Part shown: positions 22,515 through 33,274 of the stretch, piece by piece
How the letters are laid out: each line of letters begins with the position of its first letter
Numbering within the stretch: the first letter of the stretch is position 1
Assembly: GCA_035582835.1 (NCBI GenBank)
Contig: JAYKAV010000778.1
Coordinates: forward strand, 3,263,860 to 3,327,859
From: Phoebastria nigripes
Lineage: Eukaryota > Chordata > Aves > Procellariiformes > Diomedeidae
Length of the DNA: 64,000 bases
Direction of reading: 5' to 3'
Made by a program: the position numbers and the translations under genes
Notes under the pieces: model-generated
Seen by the model: only the letters and a program-made list of their open reading frames with translations
Databases searched by the model: none
What the model was told of the DNA's origin: nothing

Positions 22515-22519
22515 CATGA
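22515..22519. repeat. Target-site duplication, right copy (CATGA)
   Basis: This is the partner of the identical word at 21906-21910. Together they define the exact borders of the LTR and show that one integration event, not a rearrangement, placed it here. Confidence 0.82.
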
Positions 22520-23785
22520 ACATTTCTTCTCTCACTGCCTCTTTCATCTTCAATCGATCATACAAAAATAAGAATTTTTCCTTTCTGAAAACAGGCTTAG
22601 CTTGTCTATACAGAAATCTGCTTTATTAATTTGTTTTCAGCTGAGATACAAAATATCTACTGCACGCTTCCTGCATTTTGTCAACATCTTGCTAATTACT
22701 TAAACGATACTGTTTTCTTCTTTTCTTCTTTTTTTTTTTAAATGAGACATATTGGGGAGAGGGAAAGTCTGTCTTCAGTTACTCATTTCATTTATTCAAA
22801 TTACAGCTTTCCAATCTAATACTGCAGAAAAAGTGCTCCAGGGTAAATTTGGAAGTCTGTTTCATTATGATCCCTTAAGTATAATGCAATTAGAATCATG
22901 CCACGAATAACTAACAGTTTAGAAGCAATTATTTTATGACTAGGTGAATTTCTACCTCACAGCAAATATTTCTCACATTTTTGTGTGCGAGTCTTTTCAG
23001 CTGGTGCTAAGAAGATTAGAGAGATTAAATAAGCATTTATAATCATGAAAGGAAACCAAGAGNGATCTTACTTTTGTTTGAGGAAGCTGAACCGGGGAAG
23101 TGGAGGACTTGGGCCAGCTGTGTGTCCTGCAGCACAAGGTGGAAGGTGGCGGAGGCCTGAAGACTCACTGTGTCCACTGGATCAGGCTCTTCAGAGGTTG
23201 TTGATCCCGTTGTCCGTGGTCAGGCTCTCTTGGATGAATGTAAGGTGGGAGGCTAGTCGCAGCCTCCACCTGAGAGGTGGGGGCTAGAAAGGTGGAAGCA
23301 CACAATACCATCGCAGTGCAGTTTAGCACGGAAGCATGATGGACACTGAGAAAATGGAAGGGAATTAGCATTAACAAACCAGTTAACTGCTCTATTAATT
23401 TTAGTGCTAAAATGCATGGATATCCTAACCGATGCCAGGACTGTTACTCAGGGAATTACAACTACTTACCCTCTACTAGGGATACACAAGTCATAGACAT
23501 CATTGCCCAGTTTGGATATGTTTTTACTTACAGTATTCCAGTATTTTGACAACACAGGTTGTCCAGAATTATCATTTTCACCAGCACCTCCTGCTGCTTT
23601 CTCGGGATCCTGAACAGCTCTGTGGCAATGCCTGGGCTGCACACCTGGCCCACTACCCTCCCCCCATTGAAAAATCCATCGTTCACACAGAAACCATGGA
23701 TGGAACTATGCATACCATTCCCAAATCTTGTGGCTCACACTAAAGCTGTAAGAGCTGAGTGGACTGAGGACTTCAGGGAGTGGTG

Positions 23786-23818
23786 CTCAGGGCTTGAGCC
23801 CAGGAATCAAGCCCTGAG
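23786..23818. repeat. Perfect 12-bp inverted repeat with 9-nt loop
   Basis: CTCAGGGCTTGA, loop GCCCAGGAA, then the exact reverse complement TCAAGCCCTGAG. The stem is GC-rich and would be stable as RNA or as extruded DNA. The flanks do not continue the pairing, so a microRNA precursor is unlikely. Confidence 0.9.
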
Positions 23819-25928
23819 GGTGCTTTCAGGTTCCTGACTCCCAGGTAGGAATGAAGATTATCGAGTTGAGCCAGCACTCAGCTCCTTGTTCTCAGAGTCT
23901 CTGCCTGAGTTACAGCTCCCAAAGCTCCTGGGTTCCCTTGTGTGAATTCAGGGCACTTCTGTTGCAAAAGCCCAGCTACAACAGAGAGCTTTCAGGATTG
24001 CCACAGTTTCCAGGTGAGCTGGTTTCCCAATGAGATGTTGAAAAAACTAGAATGATGTCCATCAGAAACTTACCTCTGATTTGACATTTTTTTTTAGAAA
24101 TTATAGCTGAAACACACCTAAGTGATCCCTTCAGCCATTTGAAGGGATTCTGCCCTTCCTCATTAAGATTGTGTAGTTTACCATTCATTCTTTGCCACGC
24201 CACATGAAAAAGAGCAAAATAAAAAGTGCATTGCTAGTTGCTTCTTCACTAAAACATTATGCAAGAATAATGAGTCTTTTCAACTTGAAAATGGAGCTCC
24301 ACACATCTGTGGTAGAACTCCCATTTTAAGGACTTTAAGCTCACTAGAAATATGTCCCTCCTTTCATTACTACTCTATTTCCCTTTTTAAATAAAAGTTA
24401 CACTGGTTACTATTGTAACAGTCTGCATATAATCTGCTGAGAATAAATACCCATGTAATGAGCCTGAAATGATATGGTAATTTCTTAATTAAAAATAATT
24501 ACATGGCTCTAAAATAAGGTATTATTCATTCAGCCCAAACAAATTGCTATTTGCCCAGGTTTTGAACTCTGGTAAACACTAGCACAGCAGTCATCTGAAT
24601 CCTGAAACAATGTTACGTTAGGTGTTTACTTACACAGAAACAGAAACAAGTATTTGTCAAGACAACAAGCAGATTTTAGTACAACCAAGGGAAAACCAAC
24701 AAAAAGCCCTTGAAAATGGGACTGAAAACATGGCTAAGTCAGAGTGCTACAAGGTTACCAGCTGGCTCAAAGTCACCTAGGTGCCCTCTAAAATGTCTCA
24801 CAAGCTTGAAAATTTTAGATAAAAGAACAGGATTTGTTTAGTTTATTTTGGCTTGTCATTTGTGTCTGAGTCAACTGCCTATCTCCCTGCATCACCTGGC
24901 AATACAGATAGGAAAGCCACCACAGAGATGAAAACTGGAAAGAAGGAAAGAAGGAACGAGGGCAGACAGATATTCAAGCCATTGATTCCAGCCAGCTTTC
25001 CTCCAAGTCAATAAAATGTCTTCCATTGGTTTTAATGGAGGCTGGAGAAGGCCTAGATTTCAGAGCTCTAATAAAAGATTTAAAAGTCACCTCATTCTAA
25101 GCAGTAGTAGAAGGCTTTTCATTAACTTGAATAATGTGAGCTAGAGCCATGGATGCTCATGACTATTGACTTCTCAATGGTAATCCTCTGCTTTCTTAGA
25201 CTGGAAGAATGACTGATAACGAAGGACTTGCAAGTGGACTGATGCTGCTTTGTGGATGAAGGCAGAGCCCTTCAACACCCAGAGTGGAGATCAAGTACTT
25301 CACAGACAGGCACGAATGTGCTCCATGCATTGAGTGAACTACATGAGTGGACCAAATTGAGTGCACTACTTTTCATCTGTGATGATTAAATATTTGGGCC
25401 TGGAATGGAAATTAAATCCATGCTTGATTTTGTACTCCTGTATTGCACAGCTACTCCTCATTTATTTACCTTGTCATTTAAAGACATTAGATTGAGTTTT
25501 ATATCTGTATTTATGTTTTTGGAGTTACTGACTTCACTTAAAGAAGTGGACCTATATGCAATATCTGGCATTTTATTTCCCAGTTCCAGGAAAAAAAAAA
25601 AAGAAATCAGGTGAAATCTGGTCCATCCCAATTAAGTACCTCTTGGGTGAGAAATAAAGCTCAGTAATCAATTTTTCCACTTAAAAAATAGGCAATCTGA
25701 AGAAGCAAGATTTTCAGAGGCTCACAGATTACAGAGAAGAAATAATACAGGCTCTGTTTTTGTAAATGTTTTCAACTTACAACATGGTGATCCAAAACAT
25801 ATGATGAATCAAACTTAATTGCTGCTTTGCATCCAGAGGCATCTCAGATCTGTTGCTAACAAGAGTCACCTGCTGTTCTAAACCTGTAAGAAAGAAAAAG
25901 ATTGCTTATTTTCTGATAACATATATGC

Positions 25929-25945
25929 AAAAAAAAAAAAAAAAA
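25929..25945. repeat. A17 homopolymer
   Basis: Seventeen A residues in otherwise unremarkable AT-rich DNA. Confidence 0.94.
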
Positions 25946-27508
25946 GTAAAATTTTGCATGACTTAAGTGGTAACATTCATTTTCATACACAACTTTAAAT
26001 TTTTGTTTCAGCATTACGTATCTCAACCTATTTGTATATTATAGTTGGACTATTCCAATATTTTCACTTAGCATTCCTGATGCAGAAAAATAAACATTGT
26101 ACTCCTTGCTTCATTTTCTGAGTATGTTAAAAGTGTAATTTGGAAAACTTGACCTTACAGAAAAATTGCTACTTTTTATAGCATTGATAGAGTTAGCGTT
26201 AAAATCCCTCAACACTATGTTTTGCGTTGTTTGAAAATAAGCTGCATGTAAGAGTACAATATAATACTACGCACTATACCATTTAATTAATTAGTTAATG
26301 TTTTCCCAGAAACCACATGGTTTTTCTCTCATTATTTATATTTCTTATGGTTCAGGAAGTAGATTACATGCCGTGAAAGGTTGTCTTCCTGGAAGCAGTT
26401 TTCTGGTTGTTTTATCTGATACTGTGTCAAGAGGCTTGAAGTGTCCTATACATCTTTCCTATGGCTAAGTGGTTTCAGGCTGCTTTGTGCTCTTTCATGC
26501 CAGGTCAATTTAATTCAACCTCGGTTTTTGCTAAGGTTGCCTTGCCATTCTGCATACCAGTATTGTTTTAGGTGTTCTTGATGCTAAATATCTTGTGTAT
26601 TTTCATGAGAATGTTGCTGAGGCCCTAAGCTAGGCTCCCTACAGTTTTCTATACAGATTCTTTAAAGCACCACAAGAGAAAGAGGAAAAACAACAAGAGG
26701 TTTTGGCCCTTTTAGTTGTCAGTTAACATTTTCTTTTTTGTTTTGGCACAAATGGTACCGAGGATGGTAGCTTATGATAGCACAATAGTAAATAGCCCCA
26801 CTGTTGTTACTTGTAAACAACAGAGAAAATTGCCCGTAACTTATTTGTTCCATCCCACATTTTTTACAGTACAACTGGTGAAGATTTTTAACAACTTTGG
26901 CTGCCTACAATATGCTATTCCCTCTAGCTCTAACAGGGTTCAACATTCAGGCACTAGTAGCAGTGCATGCAGGTGCTGTTGCCCATTTTGAGTGATGATG
27001 TCCAGATTATCTTAAACAGATCAGTTAAAACTTTGGCTTTTATTCTAATGTAAGTGTCATTATATCCACTCAAATAAATTTATTTATCCATCTCAATGAT
27101 ATTGCTTGTTTCAGCTTGTTTGGTTTTAATTCAGGCCTGAGCTGCTCCATAATCATTGTTCAAGTTTATGACATTACACATTGTTGACTAATAGCTTCAT
27201 TTTGCTGAGTTTCCATTTATTACTGTCACTATTACAGCTGGATTTGAATTTTTGTAACTTGCCTATCCTAGCATGAATCTAATTTCATTGATGTTTAACA
27301 CTGATCCTGAGGGCTCCTCTTTGACTCTTTGTCACCTAAAGATCAAATACTTTTGCTGCTGACTTTTAAAATCAATTATAATCTCGCAGGATTTGGCTGA
27401 GAGGATAACCCAAAGTGAAAGGCAGTGAGTCTTAAGAAAGCGAGTTTCCCAATGCATTAAATAAGATTGATTTTCTGTGTGCAGAAACAAAAGGTCTGCT
27501 AAAGGGAG

Positions 27509-27556
27509 AAAAACAAACAAACAAACAAACAAAAAACCCCACAAAACACCACACAA
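27509..27556. repeat. (AAAC)n microsatellite grading into A/C-rich sequence
   Basis: About six AAAC units are followed by A6CCCC and CAC alternation. It lies some 240 bp from the CR1 3' end and is not part of it. Confidence 0.9.
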
Positions 27557-27793
27557 AATCCCTGCAACCCAGAGCCAAGTCTTTTCTATGATACCAGGAA
27601 AATGTGCATAAATCTGTATTGCAGTTGCTGAATTTTAGGATCTGGTATAAAAGAGAACAACCCCACAAAGTGTTGGAGGAATGCTGTTTCAAAACATGTG
27701 CACAAATCCTCTTAAAGGTAGCCTTTCCTCTTCCTTTAAGTGCTTCAGTTTTTCCTGGGACATATTCTATCTTTGGTTCAATTAATAAAAAGA

Positions 27794-28341
27794 AAGAATC
27801 ATAGAACAGCCCAGGTTGGGAGGGACCTCAAAAGATCATCTGGTCCAACCTTTTGTGGAAAAGGGAGCCTAGATGAGATTATCCAGCAGCCTGTCCAGTC
27901 ACGTCTTGAAACCTCCAGTGATGGAGACTCCACCATGTCCCTGGGGAGGTTGTTCCAGTGATTATTCTCACTGTAAAAAAAATTTCTTTCTTATATCAAG
28001 ATGAAACCTTTCCCAGTGCAACTTGTACTCATTACTCCCTGTCCTCTCCACGTGGCTCCTTCTGAAGAGGGAGCCTCCCCCCTCTTTGTAGCCACCCTTT
28101 AAGTACTGGAAAACTGAGTTGCCCGAGCCTTCTCTTCTCCAGCGTGAAAAGACCTAACTCCTTCAGTCTTTCCTCATAGGGCAAATTCTCCAGTCCTTTG
28201 ATCATCTTCACAGCCTTCCTTTGGACCCTCTCCAGTCTCTCAGTGTCTTTTTTGAATTGTGGGGACTAGAACTGGACACAGTACTCCAGGTGCCACCTGA
28301 CAAACACTGAGTAGAGTGGGATGATCACATCTCTCTGCTAG
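27794..28341 (-). mobile_element. CR1 LINE, 5'-truncated 3' fragment
   Basis: About 545 bp of a chicken-repeat-1 (CR1) non-LTR retrotransposon on the minus strand. The sense strand ends at the left edge with TTCTATGATTCT, the short octamer-type tail typical of CR1, preceded by the characteristic 3' UTR (words such as GGTTGGACCAGATGATC). Upstream lies the C-terminal end of the ORF2 reverse transcriptase; one minus-strand frame reads [19 protein letters not shown], a familiar CR1 stretch. The frame carries a TAG at 28266-28268 and becomes frameshifted further on, so the copy is dead. Endonuclease and most of the reverse transcriptase are missing, as in most CR1 copies. CR1 is abundant in birds, so the element is a main reason for the avian assignment. 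Confidence 0.96.
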
Positions 28342-28342
28342 T

Positions 28343-28360
28343 AAAAAAAAAAAAAAAAAA
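28343..28360. repeat. A18 tract abutting the CR1 truncation point
   Basis: Eighteen A residues lie two bases beyond the last CR1-like position. On the CR1 sense strand this is a T run directly upstream of the truncated 5' end. CR1 does not carry poly(A) tails, so the run belongs to the target site or to a template-switch junction. Confidence 0.9.
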
Positions 28361-31300
28361 GTTAAATAAATCCCCATCAATTAATCCCTTTGTTTAACTT
28401 AATATTAAGAAAATATATTTTAAAAGTCTAATTAAACTACAATTTATCATTTCCACAACAATATTTCTCTCTCTGCTTTCCAATATTCAGTTTCATTAAT
28501 TGGATCTGAACTAAATCTCCAAGTTCAACAAAAAAATTGAGGCAAACTGAAGTACTGTGCTACGTGATTTTTCATCAATAGGTAAATGCCTTCACTTTCA
28601 GAGTCATTCCTTATCTAGATAAATGACAAACAGATTAATGGAATCCTCAAAAAAAAACAAAAACGGTAACTTAATAGAACAAACAAATGTTTTGTTGAAA
28701 ATACTCTTTCACACTATGAGCAATAATTCTTTAAATACCTAGCAAGTACATATATTTGCTTCACACTTTGAATTAGGTTGAAAAACATTTTAAGGTACTG
28801 AATTTGAAAACTGTTAGAGGAATTATTCACATATGGTTAAGCAGGAGGGTCACTAAAAACAGATTCAAAATAAATATATTTTAAAAGCTCATTTTAACAG
28901 CATACTGAATAATCACAGGAGAGAGACATAAAAATGTAAGGTCTTTTGTCTAGCAATTCTTAGTGATGAGTTGCTGTTATTTGATCAATAATAGGGAAGA
29001 AGCTGGGGGAAAGACAGAGTCAGAAAGTAGAAACACGTGATGGGGAAGATAGAAGAGCTGCAAATAGAAAACTTGTAGAAGAAGTTAAGGAGAAGACCAG
29101 ATGGGCTGGCAGAAAAAGCTACTCAGAGAAGCCCAAGATAATATAATCGCTTAACTGGCTAGCATGTCTGAGCCAGGATCTGCAGGATTGCCCTTTACTT
29201 GTCTTTCCAGGCTGCAGATTGCTACAGGTATCTTCTTCTTCATCCCTTCTGGTTTTCTGTTTCTCCTTCCTGCAGTTGAGAACCTCCCCATTAATGAGAA
29301 ATAGTCATTGCAGAAGCAATCCAGTGGTTCCTGAAAGACAGAGGGTGACCTTTTCAGATGCATATATTGACATAGAATTCAATTTCAGAACTATTAGGAA
29401 ATAATTTTACCTAAAAATTATGTTTGGAAATATTTTCCTAGTGCCAAATTTTTCTTCAGAAAATTGAGTCTTGGGTTCGTTTTAACCAAATTGGAACAAT
29501 TCATTATATTAAACAGGACAACACATTTTGCTTAAAAATCAATGAATGTCAACTGCATTTTCTTAGAATACTGCCTTCTGGGAATTTGAACATTTTTAGC
29601 ACAAGTGAGCAAGAACTTCAAGTTGCTGCAGATGATTTAGTCTTGTAGGTCATTATCTAGCTACACATATTTCAATTACTTCATCCTGGGANGAATATTT
29701 CTCAGCCCCACAGAGAAAATTGGAGGCCAGGCAATAATGGCAATAGAAAGGCTTATCAGCTCATGAACGAAAGAAAATGAACCACTTCAGTTTCAGGAAT
29801 GCAGCGCTTTATTTCAGTCAAAAATGCCAAAACAAAATATGTCAACATTTCCAAATGAATGTTCTTTGAAATCTCCATGTTCTGAAGGCAGGTGTTAAAA
29901 CTTCATCTTCTCTTGAAATAAAAGCAAACACCGAAATATCCTTGGGAAGGAAAATGTACAATTTCTTCTCATCTACTTGTTTCTACTCCCCATTTTCGGG
30001 ACACAGCCTAAATAATAGAGGCACTTAGCAGTGAGACAAGAGCACATTACAAAATGTCTAAAAAGAGATAATCTGAGCTCCACAGTAAAAGTTAGTAGGA
30101 AAGACATGAGTCTAGGGAACCCTACCAGTGCAATGAAAATTTTATTTGGGGTAGAATCTTTGTAATTGAAATCTAAACACAAATAAACACATATATAATA
30201 TAACTGTTCATGCACATACAAGACGCTAAAAGCAAAATCACAAAGATGTCCTGTTGTCAGAGCTCAGCATTAATTTACTTTCCAATTCCAGTCAATTTGT
30301 TATCACAAATGCCCTCAATTAAAATGTTTTATTTGATACAGGGTGAATTAAAACAATCTTTTTATTCTGATGGTAGAGATGCACTTAGCAGCATATAAAA
30401 TAGTGATTTAATGGGTACTTAATAGTCTGAAGCTTTAAATGAACAAATCATAAATTAAAGCTTTTGTAGCCTTTTATGATTTCCCATTTGGATCCTAAAA
30501 AAACAATTTGCATTCATTATGTAGGGCTGATATACAGTACCTTGCCTCCCAATGACATTCAGCTGCATCACAATATTTGCCCCCACAGTATGCTTGACAC
30601 CGTTGCCTTTTGAAGAGCTTTTAGTTTAAGGTCTGGGTCACAATCCTTCCTTGCCAAAGGCGGACAGAATGATTTCAAACTTCTCTGGGCAGCTTTGAAT
30701 TTGCTGTAACATCCAGATTCTGAGCAATCGCTGGCCATAAATCCATGTTTTTGTCTTCAGTTCACTTCATAATTTCAAACCAGGCAGTAGGGGTGGATTT
30801 TCAAAACACCATATGAAAACTGAGCACAGAACCTTGATAAGTAAATAATAAGTTTGCATGGGCCAGCTGCTTTCAGTGATACTATCTGAAATTCCTTCCC
30901 AAAAATAAACCTTAAAAGAAAAAGTAACTTCTTTGTTTTTTCCTAAATATTTTATCTGTGTCCAAGAAGCCCGAAGTGCTTTTCTACATGTCCTTCACAT
31001 CTGAATATTCGCTGTACGGAACCCAGCAGTCTCAAACCACACCACCTTCGTGCCATACAAAACAAATCAGAAGTAGTATTAAAAAACCCCAACCTATAGA
31101 GACCAAAGCAGCAATCTATGTAAGTTCTTAAACACAGCCATACCTGTATTCTAAAACAAATTCAAATGTGTCCTTAGACTCAACTCCAATACCTGTCAGC
31201 TGACAGTTTATGTTCTGATCCTTCTTGCCAGGGGAGGGAAGGCAACTCAGTGCTCCCCACTGTCCGCAGCCACAGCTAGATGAAGGAGAGGGTCCTCAGG

Positions 31301-32013
31301 AAGTTACTGAGAGAGTCTTATATACTCACTTCGGAAAGGAAAGGGGGGCGGGGGGCAGGGCAAGAAAACAAACAAAAACCAAAGCAGATTTCCCTCCAAC
31401 TTTCATTCAAGATATTTATAAAATTAACAGCGTCTTGTCAAAGTGCATAAGCCCCAAATTGCTCAGTAGCTGCTACCAGATTGTGATACCTTGGTGCTTT
31501 AAAAGCAACAAAAACCAGGAGTCCACTGGCTTCACCCCAGCAGGTTCACACCGCTTTGTGCGGAGAGGGTTAAGAGTGCTGCTGCACAGGCATCTTACAT
31601 AGGAGTGCCTTATAAAAAACAGGGCATAAGGAAAGGCTTTTGCTTGGTTGGTTGATTGGGGTTTTTTAACCTGTAATTATACCTATTGTAAGGCTCTCAT
31701 GTCCTTTTTTGCTTCAGAATACTCTGTGGTGGGAGGGAATGAGAGTTGCCTTGTTGAGGTGCCATTTTTATATGCTGACAAATATTGCTGCTTGAATAAT
31801 ATACATTAATCAGTCTCCCTTCTGCCTGAGTCACTGTGATTTTCAATACATCAGCAATTGGGAAAAGAAAATTAAAAATAACATAACACACACACTCACA
31901 CATATTTATTTATGTGAGTATTTAAAGATTCATTTTGGGTTAGAAATATTCTTTTTGGTAAGAATAAAGTATTTACCTAGATAAAAATAATTTCTAAAAA
32001 GAAATATTTAAAG

Positions 32014-32015
<2 letters not shown>

Positions 32016-32055
<40 letters not shown>

Positions 32056-32067
32056 AAAAAAGAAAAA
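32016..32067. repeat. A38 tract with a short interrupted extension
   Basis: Thirty-eight A residues followed by two A6-A7 blocks separated by G. The minus-strand 60-codon frame across it is mostly poly-Phe and is not a gene. Confidence 0.95.
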
Positions 32068-33092
32068 AACCTAAGTGTTTTCTCCCTTAATATATTTTGA
32101 AGTTCTAAAATAGAATTTGTTCTTTTTTTTTTTTCTTTCCCCCACAATAAGTAACTCAATGAATTCTACAAGCAATGGAAAGAATTTTAATATTACTACA
32201 AAAAAAAATTGTTATACCAATTTTAATCAATTTCCTGTTTTTTTTTTCACTTCTGAATTCCTTCTGAACATTCTGTGTCGTTACCCTTCTCTTTACCACT
32301 ACTATCTGCCAGCAAGGCATTTTCAGATGGTCTCAATGGTGCCGCATAAATGGGGACTGTCTATTCGTTGATCCGTAATGTGGTGTGTTTGCATTTTTCT
32401 CTCTGTACTGCATCATTAGCGCTTACCTCATTTTTACAGGCACTGTCATCTCTAGGTCATTTCAGTCATTTCTGCCTTCTGTGCAGTTTCCTCCCATTAA
32501 TGATCTAGGTTTGCAATAATTCTCTCCTGACCGATTAGTTTTGAAAGTACCATATTGCATTTCCTTTTGTTCTCTCTCTTTTGTCCATTTTCAGCTTCTT
32601 CCACGTTGCAAGTCTAACAAGATTATATGATGACAATATTAGCATCTCAAATGATATCCGAGAGCTTACATCCTCATATTTATTTATTGTGATTGCTATC
32701 ATCAGTTAATGATTCCCCCCCCAAGTATTATAGGCTGTTTTTTAAAAAACTTTATTGTATATTTAGAAATCAAAAACCCCCTTTTAATATCACGCAAATG
32801 AAGATGTGGACCTTCTGTCACAAAAAATTTTTTATCTACAGAAAAGAGGTGTGAAATTAAGAAATGGGTAGAAGAATTTAAATGATATTTCTCAATGTAC
32901 TGTGTCTTTCCAAAATAGATTTCTAGTTCATAATATGTATGATATAGTCAAATCTACTCTGACTCTTTCATCTGCTTCAGGATAGCATTCATCTTAATAA
33001 AACAAAAATCACCTTTATAAGTTGTCACGAGATGCCCACTCTTCACCCAGCTGCTTTTAGGACTGCCAGTATAGTATGTCATGTAAATAGCA

Positions 33093-33130
33093 TAAACAAA
33101 ACAAAAACAAATAAACAAAAAAAAACCCCA
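33093..33130. repeat. A/C-rich low-complexity tract
   Basis: Short A runs separated by single C residues end in a CCCC block. This is the same pattern as at 6878, 27509, 33230, 44145 and 44678. Confidence 0.85.
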
Positions 33131-33146
33131 TTCTCCACTTTTCAGG

Positions 33147-33181
33147 AAAAAAAAAAAAAAAAANAAAAAAAAAAAAAAAAA
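33147..33181. repeat. A34 tract containing an N
   Basis: An A homopolymer with an ambiguous base at 33164, probably a sequencing or consensus uncertainty in the run. A/C-rich stretches flank it on both sides (33093-33130 and 33230-33274). Confidence 0.93.
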
Positions 33182-33229
33182 GCAGCAGCATCTCCATTCT
33201 GCAAATCTACCAAGATTGAAATTTGATTT

Positions 33230-33274
33230 AAAAAAAACCAAACAAACAAAAAAAACCCCCAAAAAACAACAAAA
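33230..33274. repeat. A/C-rich low-complexity tract
   Basis: A7 followed by AAAC units, A8, a CCCCC block and further A/C alternation, about 50 bp beyond the A34 tract. No coding content. Confidence 0.88.

Larger units (their letters stand above)
22520..27793. other. No gene seen; GC-richer blocks at 23.1-24.0 kb
   Basis: The blocks 23090-23300 and 23580-24020 are GC-richer and hold several frames of 60-92 codons in conflicting registers, plus the 12-bp hairpin at 23786. From 24.2 to 27.5 kb the DNA is AT-rich with only an A17 run and chance frames. Confidence 0.65.

Noticed and set aside
23896..24013. 118-nt plus segment between TTGTTCTCAG and CCAG|GTGAGC
   Set aside because: Splice words are good but the Ser/Leu/Cys-rich peptide looks random and the GC-richer setting gives open frames on both strands.
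24043..24075. 33-nt minus segment ending at CAGAG|GTAAGT
   Set aside because: Perfect donor, but the acceptor has a poor pyrimidine tract and the exon is A9-rich.
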